From Microbacterium schleiferi (lineage in GTDB: Bacteria > Actinomycetota > Actinomycetes > Actinomycetales > Microbacteriaceae): a stretch of 64,000 nt of DNA. Made by a program: the position numbers and the translations under genes. Of this stretch, positions 52,467-60,508 are shown one piece after another. The DNA lies in the NCBI RefSeq assembly GCF_020781975.1, contig NZ_JAJGNI010000004.1, forward strand, positions 1 to 64,000, in the 5' to 3' direction. Numbering within the stretch: the first letter of the stretch is position 1; each line of letters starts with the position of its first letter. The notes beneath the pieces are model-generated. The model ran no database searches and was not told the origin of the DNA. It worked only from the letters and a program-made list of their open reading frames with translations.

Positions 52467-54288
52467 CGGGCATCCCGTGAGCGACCTGGTCGGTGGGGGC
52501 ACCCGTTCGCCCGCGACGGATGCTGCAGCGGCCCTGCTCGATCAGCTGATCGCGCGGGGAGTGCGCGATGTCGTTCTCAGCCCGGGTTCGCGCTCGCAGG
52601 CTCTGGCGCTCGCCGTTGCCGACGCCGAGGAACGGGGCCTCCTGCGGTTGCACGTGCGCATCGACGAGCGGGTCGCCGGGTTCACCGCCCTGGGAATCGG
52701 TCGCGAGACACGGATGCCGGCAGCTATCGTCTGCACCTCCGGCACTGCGGTGGCAAACCTCGCGCCCGCCGTCCTTGAGGCCCACCACTCCGGGGTGCCC
52801 CTGCTTCTGCTGACCGCCGACCGACCCCCGGAGCTGCGGGGAGTCGGGGCGAACCAGACGACGCGTCAACCTGGCATCTTCGCCCCCAACACGCGGTTCG
52901 AGCTCGACGTGCCGACGCCGACCGAGATCGACGACACCGGTGAGGGCGACCAATCCGTGATGCTGCGCGATATCGCCGACCAGGCAGTGAGCGCGGCGCT
53001 CGGTGACGCGGTGCGTCCGGCCGGTCCCGTCCATCTCAACCTGCCGTTTCGCGAGCCGCTGGCCGGATCGCTCCCGCCGTGGTGGGGCGCGGATGCCGGA
53101 GAGGGAGCCCACACGGTCGATGCGCCGCTCGAGAACGACCAGTCGGGCGCGCTGTATCAGGGCGGGGGCGGCATCGGTGATGCCGACGAGGCTCTCGCAG
53201 CCGACGAGGAGCCGCTCGTGCTGCCTCGCGGCATCCGGACGATCGTTCTGGCAGGCGAAGGAGCGGGGCCACGCGCCGAGGCGCTGGCGTGGGAGGGCGG
53301 ATGGCCGCTTGTCGCTGAGATCGTCAGTGGCGCCCGTTTCGGCCGTCAGCTCGTCCATTCCTACCGGGAGCTGCTGCGTCGGCCGGAGCTCAGCGACCCG
53401 ATCGAGCGCGTCGTCGTGCTGGGTCACCCCACGCTCGCGCGCGAGACCAGCGCGCTTCTCTCCCGCGACGACGTCGAGGTGATTGCGCTGCGCGGTCCCG
53501 GAGAGACGGTCAACCTCAACGGCGCGACAGTCGCCGTTGCAGCCGTGGCCCCGGCCCCAACCGCCGCGTCGACGACAGAGGCGATCGCGGCTGATCGCGC
53601 ATGGCTCGGAGAATGGATGCGGGCCTCGCGTGCGGCATCCGTCGACCTGTCAGTGCCGGCTCCCGACGGTGAGGCGCTCGCGTCGGCCGACCCGCAGACG
53701 CGGCTGGGGGCGATCTCGGCGGAGCTTGCGGTGCTGCGAGAAAAGCTCGACCGCGTGGCCCTCGTCGATGCGGCGTGGCGGGCGACGTGGCCACACGACC
53801 GGCTCGTGTTCGGCTCTTCGCGCCTGGTTCGGGTGGCCGACGCCGTGCTGCCGGGCAAGAAGGTGACCGTGCACGCCAATCGGGGTTTGGCTGGAATCGA
53901 CGGAACAGTGGCGACGGCCTTCGGGGTCGCCATCGCGAGCCAGGCCGAGGGTGCGGCAGGAGTGACCCGCGTGCTGCTGGGTGATCTGGCCTTGCTGCAC
54001 GACGTCGGAGCCCTGTTGCTCGTGCCGGGGGAGACGGCGCCGCGGATCCAGGTGATCGTCGGGAACGATTCCGGCGGCACGATCTTCGACGGCCTTGAGG
54101 TCGCCGCGCTCGGCTCCTCGCAGCAGCGCGATCGCGTGCTCTACACACCCCAGGATGCCGATCTCGAGGCGCTGGCGACCGCCTACGGCTGGACCTATGC
54201 GCGCATCGAGACCCGAGCCGCGCTCGACCAAGCGCTCACCTCGCCGGTGGTGGGCCCGCAACTGATCGAAGTGCCGCTCCCGCGCTGA
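52426..54288 (+). CDS. menD: SEPHCHC synthase (MenD)
   Basis: 620 residues, thiamine diphosphate enzyme. It joins 2-oxoglutarate and isochorismate, the first committed menaquinone step. The N-terminal GVRDVVLSPGSRSQALALAV, TSGTAVANLAPAVLEA and ADRPPELRGVGANQTTRQ, and the C-terminal ThDP-Mg region ANRGLAGIDGTV with GNDSGGTIF are present. An in-frame GTG at 52477 is an alternative start that would not overlap the previous gene; neither site has a clear Shine-Dalgarno. Confidence 0.93.
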   Translation: MTTTSPAGLAAPPDGHPVSDLVGGGTRSPATDAAAALLDQLIARGVRDVVLSPGSRSQALALAVADAEERGLLRLHVRIDERVAGFTALGIGRETRMPAAIVCTSGTAVANLAPAVLEAHHSGVPLLLLTADRPPELRGVGANQTTRQPGIFAPNTRFELDVPTPTEIDDTGEGDQSVMLRDIADQAVSAALGDAVRPAGPVHLNLPFREPLAGSLPPWWGADAGEGAHTVDAPLENDQSGALYQGGGGIGDADEALAADEEPLVLPRGIRTIVLAGEGAGPRAEALAWEGGWPLVAEIVSGARFGRQLVHSYRELLRRPELSDPIERVVVLGHPTLARETSALLSRDDVEVIALRGPGETVNLNGATVAVAAVAPAPTAASTTEAIAADRAWLGEWMRASRAASVDLSVPAPDGEALASADPQTRLGAISAELAVLREKLDRVALVDAAWRATWPHDRLVFGSSRLVRVADAVLPGKKVTVHANRGLAGIDGTVATAFGVAIASQAEGAAGVTRVLLGDLALLHDVGALLLVPGETAPRIQVIVGNDSGGTIFDGLEVAALGSSQQRDRVLYTPQDADLEALATAYGWTYARIETRAALDQALTSPVVGPQLIEVPLPR

Positions 54289-54315
54289 GCGACGGGCCGG
54301 GTCCATGATGGACGG

Positions 54316-55179
54316 GTGACCGCGAGAAGTCAGACCTATTGGACCGGCGACGTTGCCGAACTGCTGCGAGTCCGGGAGGGCTTCGTCCTTTCGGGGGTCG
54401 ACCCCGGCTCGACACCCGGCTATGGCAGCGACAAGCAGCAGGCAGCGCAGGACCTTGCTGCGGGCGTTGCGGAGCTCGACCTCTTGCAAGAGAAGCTTTT
54501 CGCCCAGAGCCGGGTGGGCGCCACGGACGCTTCGGTGCTACTTGTCCTGCAAGGGATGGACTCGTCGGGCAAGGGCGGGATCGTGCGTCACGTCGTCGGC
54601 TCGGTCGACCCGCAGGGTGTTTCGCTCGCATCCTTCGCCGCGCCGACCGAGGAGGAGCGCTCGCAAGACTTCCTGTGGCGCATCCAGCGCAAGCTGCCGG
54701 CCGCCGGCCGGATCGGTGTGTTCGACCGGTCGCACTACGAGGACGTTCTGATCGGACGGGTCCGGGAGCTCGCGGATGCCGATGAGATCGAGCGCAGGTA
54801 TGGAGCGATCAACGAGTTCGAGCGTCAGGTCGCGGCATCCGGAACGCGGATCATCAAGGTCATGCTGCACATCTCGTACGCCGAGCAGAAGGCGCGGCTC
54901 ATGGAGCGCTTGGATCGCCCCGAGAAGCACTGGAAGTTCACGCCCAGTGATGTCGACGAGCGGATGCGCTGGCCGCACTACATGGCCGCGTATCAGACGG
55001 TCTTCGAGCGGACGTCCACCGAGCATGCACCGTGGTACGTGGTGCCCGCCAATCGCAAGTGGTATGCCCGACTGGCGATCCAGCACCTGCTGCTGGAGGC
55101 GCTGGAGAACATTGATCCCCAGTGGCCCACCGCCAGCTACGACGTCGCCCTCGAACGCGAACGCCTCGCCGCAACCTGA
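54316..55179 (+). CDS. ppk2: Polyphosphate kinase 2 (PPK2) family protein
   Basis: 287 residues. The PPK2 Walker A LQGMDSSGKGG (80-88) and Walker B/lid FDRSHYEDVLIGRVR (136-150) are intact, with the aspartate in the lid loop. It transfers phosphate between polyphosphate and ADP or AMP; direction and nucleotide are not resolvable. GTG start; a -10-like CATGAT lies 6 nt upstream. It lies inside the menaquinone region without a known link. Array C follows. Confidence 0.92.
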   Translation: MTARSQTYWTGDVAELLRVREGFVLSGVDPGSTPGYGSDKQQAAQDLAAGVAELDLLQEKLFAQSRVGATDASVLLVLQGMDSSGKGGIVRHVVGSVDPQGVSLASFAAPTEEERSQDFLWRIQRKLPAAGRIGVFDRSHYEDVLIGRVRELADADEIERRYGAINEFERQVAASGTRIIKVMLHISYAEQKARLMERLDRPEKHWKFTPSDVDERMRWPHYMAAYQTVFERTSTEHAPWYVVPANRKWYARLAIQHLLLEALENIDPQWPTASYDVALERERLAAT

Positions 55180-55187
55180 CCCCCTCC

Positions 55188-55279
55188 GCCGAGTTGTCCT
55201 TCCCTCAGCCGAGTTGTCCCTGGTTCAGCCGAGTTGTCCCTGGTTCAGCCGAGTTGTCCTTGGTTTAGCCGAGTTGTCC
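55188..55279. repeat. 20-bp tandem repeat array C (GAGTTGTCC core), 5 units
   Basis: GAGTTGTCC starts at 55191, 55211, 55231, 55251 and 55271, an exact 20-bp period. Units 2 and 3 are identical, and tails are mostly YYTSNTTCAGCC. It fills the gap between the tandem genes ppk2 and mgtE, beginning 8 bp after the ppk2 stop. Bases 55280-55342 hold the mgtE upstream region and nothing else recognisable. Confidence 0.9.
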
Positions 55280-55342
55280 TCCCCGTCGACCGCGCGGTGA
55301 GTGTTAACTGACGCGCGCCCACCGTCTGCAAGGATGCGCTCC

Positions 55343-56692
55343 ATGGATGACGAGTTTGAGGGATTCCTCGAGACAGTGACTCCGCTTCTGCGGGACCGCC
55401 GGCTCGATGAGCTGCGCGAGTTGCTGGCCGAGCAGGATGCCGCCGATATCGCTCAGCTCCTGGAGCGGGAGGATGCGCGCGACCGCGCGGTGCTGTATCG
55501 ACTGCTGCGCCGCGACCAGGCGCTCGAGGCCTTCGAACTGCTCGATCCGGGGATGCGGGCTGAGCTCATCGGCGGCCTGCGGGAGGACGACGTCGCGAAG
55601 GTCTTCGAGGAACTCGACCCCGACGATCGTGCGCAGCTGATCGACGAACTCCCGGCGGGCGTCGCACGGCAGCTCATGCGGGGCCTCTCACCCGCCGAGC
55701 GCGAGCTGACGGCCCCGATGCTCGGGTACCCGAAGAACAGCGTGGGCCGCTTCATGAGCACGGAGTATGTCCGGCTTTCGCCCCAGCTCACGGTCGGGGA
55801 CGCGCTCAGCCACGTGCGTCACCGCGGTGTGGATGCCGAGACCGTCTACATGCTCCCGGTGACCTCACCGCACCGTCGCTTGCTGGGCGTCGTCGGTTTG
55901 CGGGAGCTCGTGATGGGGCGCTCCGACGTCACGGTCGAGGAGCTCATGACCGAGGCGCGGACTGCTCGGGCAACGGATGCCGCAGAGACCGCCGCGCGAT
56001 CGCTGGTCGACTCCGGACTGCTCGCCATGCCGATCGTCGACAGCGAAGACCGCCTGCTCGGCATCCTCACCGTCGACGACGCGGCCCGCATCCTCGAGGA
56101 GGCAGAAGACACGGATGCCGCACGCCAAGGTGCCTCCGAGCCGCTGGGGCGCCCCTACCTCACAACGCCCGTGCTGCGGATTGTGCGCGCCCGTGTGGTG
56201 TGGCTCCTGGTGCTCGCCGTCTCGGCGCTGCTCACGGTTCAGGTGCTCGGGATCTTCGAGGCAACACTCGAGCAGGTCGTGACCCTCGCCCTGTTCATTC
56301 CGCTGCTGACCGGCACAGCGGGTAACACCGGTTCGCAGGCGGCGACCACCGTCACCCGCGCCCTCGCGATGGGGGAGGTGCGAAAACGGGATGCACTCAC
56401 GGTGATGTGGCGCGAGGTGCGGGTCGGCGCCTTCCTCGGAGGCCTTCTGGGCGTCCTCGGCTTCGCTTTGGCGAGCCTCGTGTTCGATCTCGCCCTGGGG
56501 GCCGTGATCGGCCTGACGCTGCTGTTCATCTGCACGCTGGCAGCGACAGTGGGCGGGCTCATGCCGATCCTCGCGATGGCGGTCCGCGCCGATCCGGCGG
56601 TGTTCAGCACACCGTTCATCTCGACGTTCTGTGACGCGACGAGCCTGATCATCTACTTCGCCGTCGCGACCTGGATCCTGCAGCTGGGCTGA
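55343..56692 (+). CDS. mgtE: MgtE magnesium transporter
   Basis: 449 residues. An N-domain with acidic helical repeats (residues 1-120) is followed by tandem CBS domains (120-250) and five membrane helices with the MgtE signature PLLTGTAGNTGSQAATTVTR. The CBS cores bind Mg2+ and close the pore when it is abundant. The ATG at 55343 lies 7 nt after a degenerate -10 (AAGGAT); an in-frame ATG at 55334 is possible. Confidence 0.93.
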   Translation: MDDEFEGFLETVTPLLRDRRLDELRELLAEQDAADIAQLLEREDARDRAVLYRLLRRDQALEAFELLDPGMRAELIGGLREDDVAKVFEELDPDDRAQLIDELPAGVARQLMRGLSPAERELTAPMLGYPKNSVGRFMSTEYVRLSPQLTVGDALSHVRHRGVDAETVYMLPVTSPHRRLLGVVGLRELVMGRSDVTVEELMTEARTARATDAAETAARSLVDSGLLAMPIVDSEDRLLGILTVDDAARILEEAEDTDAARQGASEPLGRPYLTTPVLRIVRARVVWLLVLAVSALLTVQVLGIFEATLEQVVTLALFIPLLTGTAGNTGSQAATTVTRALAMGEVRKRDALTVMWREVRVGAFLGGLLGVLGFALASLVFDLALGAVIGLTLLFICTLAATVGGLMPILAMAVRADPAVFSTPFISTFCDATSLIIYFAVATWILQLG

Positions 56693-56707
56693 GTCTGCCA
56701 GCGGAGC

Positions 56708-57988
56708 TCAGGCGAGGGCGTCGACGATGGGCCGGAACTTCACGCGCGTCTCGAGAAGCTCGGCCTCGGGGTCGCTTGCTGCCACGATGCCGGCGCCGGC
56801 GTGCGCGATGACCGGAATCGTGTCGCTGTATCTGGCGGCGTCCCGCTGCGGCTCGGCGCCGATCTGGGCGCAGCGCAGGGCGATCGCCCACTCGCCGTCG
56901 CCGTTGGCGTCGATCCAGCCGACGGGTCCGGCGTACCGGCCCCTGTCGAACGGCTCGAGTCGACGGATGACGTCGAGTGCGGCATCCGTCGGGGTGCCCG
57001 CGACCGCAGCCGTCGGATGCAGCACCGTGACGAGGTCGAGCGCGGAAGCCCCGTTCGACAGTCGTCCGGAGACATCGGTTGCCAAGTGCCACAGATTCGG
57101 AAGCTCGAGCAGGTGCGGCTCGCCGGGAGCGACGAGGTCACGGGTGAGCGGTGCCAGTGCGTCAACCACGCTCGTGACCGCGAACCGGTGCTCGTCGAGG
57201 TCTTTGCGGCTCGTCCCGAGTGCCTTCGCTGCGGCGACGTCCTCGTCGGCATCGGCGCCGCGCGCCGTGGTTCCGGCGAGCACGCGCGCGGTCACGGCGC
57301 CCTGGTTCACCGTGATGAGGGTTTCGGGACTCGCGCCGATGAGGCCGTCGACGGCGAAGGTCCAGGTGTCGGGGTAATTCGTGGCAAGCGCGCGCACCAG
57401 CCGACGCAGATCTGCGCCCGCCGGAATCGTCCCGACGAGGTCCCGTGCGAGAACGACCTTCTCGACCTCGCCCGCCGTGATCGCCTCGATCCCGGAGCGC
57501 ACAGCGTGTTGGTAACCGTCGGGGTCGAGCGAGCCGGGTCCGAGCGTTGCGGACCAGTGGGGGCCGTGGGGAACGGACGTAGGCTGCGGCGGCTCAGGAT
57601 CGCTCTCGTGACGGATCGTTGTGACCCACGCCCGTCCGTCGTGCACGCCGGTGATGGTCTGCGGAACGACCAGGAACGGCGGCGCCGTCGAGGCCGGGTC
57701 GAACCCGAGCGCGCCGAACGCGACCAGCCCGGTGCCGGGCAGTTGCACGGGATCGGACACTCGAGCGTTTGCCGCCAGGTCGCGCCAGATTGCGGCAATC
57801 GGCCGGGACAGCGGGGGCGAACCCGGCCCGCCGATCGTTACGACCGCCGCGCCGGAGCCGACGATGCCCTCACCCCGACGCAACCACGCCAGCGGATTAT
57901 GCGGATCGGCCAGCGACAGCAGGTCGTCGACCGGTTCGATGTCCCGGGTCTCGACCACCAGCGGTGGGAGACGGGGAGTACGGGTCAC
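56708..57988 (-). CDS. menF: Isochorismate synthase
   Basis: 426 residues. Chorismate-utilising fold: ITAGEVEKVVLARDL, SPETLITV, LAGTTARG and the C-terminal HPTAAVAGTP and RGRYAGPVGWIDANGDGEW. The lysine of VEKVVL and the Glu of GEW match isochorismate-forming enzymes. It supplies isochorismate to MenD. GTG start at 57988; minus-strand TAGGCT (57995-58000) lies 6 nt upstream. Confidence 0.94.
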   Translation of the reverse strand: MTRTPRLPPLVVETRDIEPVDDLLSLADPHNPLAWLRRGEGIVGSGAAVVTIGGPGSPPLSRPIAAIWRDLAANARVSDPVQLPGTGLVAFGALGFDPASTAPPFLVVPQTITGVHDGRAWVTTIRHESDPEPPQPTSVPHGPHWSATLGPGSLDPDGYQHAVRSGIEAITAGEVEKVVLARDLVGTIPAGADLRRLVRALATNYPDTWTFAVDGLIGASPETLITVNQGAVTARVLAGTTARGADADEDVAAAKALGTSRKDLDEHRFAVTSVVDALAPLTRDLVAPGEPHLLELPNLWHLATDVSGRLSNGASALDLVTVLHPTAAVAGTPTDAALDVIRRLEPFDRGRYAGPVGWIDANGDGEWAIALRCAQIGAEPQRDAARYSDTIPVIAHAGAGIVAASDPEAELLETRVKFRPIVDALA

Positions 57989-57994
57989 CTCACC

Positions 57995-58004
57995 AGCCTA
58001 GACT
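57995..58004. promoter_or_regulatory. Overlapping divergent -10 elements of menF and DUF402 gene
   Basis: The ten bases AGCCTAGACT read TAGGCT on the minus strand (menF) and TAGACT on the plus strand (57999-58004), sharing two base pairs. Each is exactly 6 nt from its start codon, so RNA polymerase can open only one at a time. Confidence 0.7.
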
Positions 58005-58010
58005 TCCGGC

Positions 58011-58586
58011 GTGGATGCGGATCGACTCGGGCGCCCGGTGCCCGGCACGGTTACCCAGTTCCGGTGGCGCAAGTGGGACGACGGCGTCCATTGGGTGCAC
58101 GACTGCGTCTATCTCGGCCACGACAGCTGGGGCGAGTGGTTCGGGCAGCCGGCGGGATGGCGCAGCATCCGTCCCGGCCGGAACGTCGTGACCGCCGGCC
58201 CCAACGTCACCCTCATGCCCCCGAGCGGCGAGTACGCGATGACGGTGAACGCAGCACCGTCGCGGACCCGCATCTATATCGACCTCGGCTGGGACATCGG
58301 CTGGTCGCAGAGCGCTCCCGGCGTCGCGGAGGGCATCGACATGGATCTGGATGTCGTGCGAGCCCTCGACGAGCGCGGGATCTGGATCGACGACCGCGAC
58401 GAGTGGGACGAGCACCGCGTCCACTACGGCTACCCGCGCGAGGTGGTCGAGCGGCTCGAAACGTTGGCTGTCGACCTGGAACGGCGGGTGCGCGCCGCGG
58501 AGGCTCCCTTCAACGACGCCACGGCGGATGCCTGGCTTGAGCGCCTCGCCGCCCGTGGACTGGCCCCCCAGGGTCTTGATCGTTGA
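58011..58586 (+). CDS. DUF402 protein (FomD/NTP-phosphatase-like barrel)
   Basis: 191 residues. The DUF402 signature is present: YIDLGWDIGWS, IDMDLDVVRALDERGIWIDD, DEWDEHRVHYGYP, and a C-terminal helical tail. The fold is known from FomD and nucleoside tri/diphosphatases that use Asp clusters to bind metal; D residues in DMDLD are kept. Physiological substrate unknown. GTG start 6 nt after TAGACT, shared divergently with menF. Confidence 0.85.
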   Translation: MDADRLGRPVPGTVTQFRWRKWDDGVHWVHDCVYLGHDSWGEWFGQPAGWRSIRPGRNVVTAGPNVTLMPPSGEYAMTVNAAPSRTRIYIDLGWDIGWSQSAPGVAEGIDMDLDVVRALDERGIWIDDRDEWDEHRVHYGYPREVVERLETLAVDLERRVRAAEAPFNDATADAWLERLAARGLAPQGLDR

Positions 58587-58648
58587 GCGAGCGCAGCGAG
58601 TCGAAACGCCCCGGACTCGCCCCTCACGTGGCGTCCTAGACTCGACGC

Positions 58649-59386
58649 GTGACCCAGTCCCATCGCGCAGATCTCCAGAAGGACCCGGCCCGCGTCAGCG
58701 GAATGTTCGACGAGGTCGCGGCAGGCTACGACCGGACGAACACCATCCTGAGCGTCGGTAACGACCGTCTGTGGCGACGTGCGACGACCCGTGCGCTGTC
58801 ACCGCGCCCGGGGCAGCGCATCCTCGATCTCGCGGCAGGGACCGGCACCTCGAGCGTCGCGATCGCGCGCACGGGCGCCGACGTCGTCGCCGCTGACTTC
58901 TCCCCGGGCATGATCGCCGAGGGGCGCCGTCGCCACGCCGGCGTCTCTGGCGTGAGCTTCGTGGAAGCAGACGCAACGGCACTGCCGTTCGAGGACGAAG
59001 AGTTCGACGCCGTCACGATCTCGTTCGGACTTCGGAACGTCCAGGATGCCGACGCCGGCCTGCGCGAAATGCTGCGGGTGACCAAACCGGGTGGGCGACT
59101 GGTGATCTGCGAGTTCTCGCACCCGACCTCTCCGGCTATCTCCGCTCTGTATCGGTTCTACAACGACCGCATCCTCCCCCCGGTCGCGCGGCTGGTCAGT
59201 TCGAACGGCGACGCGTACGACTACCTCAACGAATCAATCCGCGCGTGGTCGGATCAACCGGCCCTTGCGGGGCGCATTCGGGCTGCGGGATGGACGGATG
59301 TGGCGTGGCGAAATCTGACGCTCGGCGTCGTGGCGCTGCACCGTGCGCGCAAGCCCGTCGGGGATGGTGGCTCCCAGCCCCGGTAG
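58649..59386 (+). CDS. menG: Demethylmenaquinone methyltransferase
   Basis: 245 residues, UbiE/MenG family. SAM motif [12 protein letters not shown], then [30 protein letters not shown] and CEFSHP. It methylates the demethylmenaquinone made by MenA. GTG start 6 nt after TAGACT (58637-58642). The stop TAG doubles as the next -10. Confidence 0.94.
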   Translation: MTQSHRADLQKDPARVSGMFDEVAAGYDRTNTILSVGNDRLWRRATTRALSPRPGQRILDLAAGTGTSSVAIARTGADVVAADFSPGMIAEGRRRHAGVSGVSFVEADATALPFEDEEFDAVTISFGLRNVQDADAGLREMLRVTKPGGRLVICEFSHPTSPAISALYRFYNDRILPPVARLVSSNGDAYDYLNESIRAWSDQPALAGRIRAAGWTDVAWRNLTLGVVALHRARKPVGDGGSQPR

Positions 59387-59389
59387 GCT
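59384..59389 (+). promoter_or_regulatory. -10 element of polyprenyl synthase gene on menG stop codon
   Basis: TAGGCT begins with the menG stop codon and ends 6 nt before the GTG start at 59396. Confidence 0.5.
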
Positions 59390-59395
59390 TGTGGT

Positions 59396-60451
59396 GTGAC
59401 CCCCTCCGCGTCAAGTTCCCGAATCGCGAGCCAGCTGGGTCTCGCGGAACGGATCTTCGCGGGCCCTCGTGCGCGCCGTCTCATCGACGGTGTCGAAGCC
59501 GGGCTGGATCGGGTCGATGCAAATCTCGAGCGGGAGCTTCACGTCTCGGACGCGCTGGCTGATGCGACAAGCCGGTACCTGTTCGATGCCGGCGGCAAGC
59601 GCGTGCGTCCGATGCTTGCTCTGCTGACCGCACACCTCGGTGACGGCGTCACCGAGGATGTGGTCGAAGCTGCCACGGCGCTCGAGCTCACCCACCTCGG
59701 TTCGCTTTACCACGACGACGTGATGGATGATGCCGACAAGCGTCGCGGGGTGCCGAGCGCTCACTCGGTGTGGGGCAACAACATCGCCATCCTGACCGGC
59801 GACCTCCTCTTCGCTCGTGCGAGCCAGATCATGGCGCGGCTGGGAGAGGGAGCGATCCGACTGCAGGCGAACACCTTCGAGCGGCTCGTCCTCGGTCAGA
59901 TGCACGAGACTGTCGGGCCGACGGATGCCGATGACCGCGTCGCGTTCTACCTGCAGGTTCTCGCAGACAAGACCGGATCGCTGATTGCCGCGGCAGCGCA
60001 GTCGGGCATCATCTTCAGCAACGCTCCCACCGAGTACGAAGAGCCGGTACGCACCTTCGGTGAGGCAGCCGGCGTTGCTTTCCAGCTGCTGGATGACGTC
60101 ATCGATCTCTCGGCAGATCCCGATGAGACCGGCAAGGTGCCGGGGACGGACCTCCGCGCTGGCGTCCCGACGATGCCCTATCTGCTTCTCGCGCGCCGTG
60201 ACGACCCCGAGGCTCGCGCTCTTCGCGACCGGATCGACGAGGGCGTTGCCCGGATCGCTGACGGCGAGGACCCCGCGTTGCTGGACGAGCCTCTTGCGAT
60301 GCTTCGGTCTGACAGGTCAACGCGCGAGACTGTGGAACTCGCCAACGCTTGGTCGCGTGATGCGATCGCGGCACTCGATCCCATCCCCGACGGCCCGGTC
60401 CGCGAAGCCCTCACGAGGTTTGCGCAGGCCGTCGCCGACCGCTCGAGCTGA
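59396..60451 (+). CDS. Trans-polyprenyl diphosphate synthase (menaquinone side chain)
   Basis: 351 residues. First Asp-rich motif DDVMDD (107-112), FARM-side RRGVPSAH, second Asp-rich DDVIDLSADPDETGK. It condenses isopentenyl diphosphate into the long chain used by MenA. Chain length (commonly 10-12 isoprenes in this family) cannot be told by sequence. GTG start 6 nt after TAGGCT. The last menaquinone gene of the region. Confidence 0.92.
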   Translation: MTPSASSSRIASQLGLAERIFAGPRARRLIDGVEAGLDRVDANLERELHVSDALADATSRYLFDAGGKRVRPMLALLTAHLGDGVTEDVVEAATALELTHLGSLYHDDVMDDADKRRGVPSAHSVWGNNIAILTGDLLFARASQIMARLGEGAIRLQANTFERLVLGQMHETVGPTDADDRVAFYLQVLADKTGSLIAAAAQSGIIFSNAPTEYEEPVRTFGEAAGVAFQLLDDVIDLSADPDETGKVPGTDLRAGVPTMPYLLLARRDDPEARALRDRIDEGVARIADGEDPALLDEPLAMLRSDRSTRETVELANAWSRDAIAALDPIPDGPVREALTRFAQAVADRSS

Positions 60452-60508
60452 GGCCGTCCCGGCGCTCTCGCGCCGAATCACCGTGCTCTCGCGTCCCGAA
60501 AGGAACAC

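Noticed and set aside
60451..60508. Terminator GGCGC-TCTC-GCGCC after the polyprenyl synthase gene
   Set aside because: Stem of only five pairs and no U-run; chance occurrence is high at this GC content.
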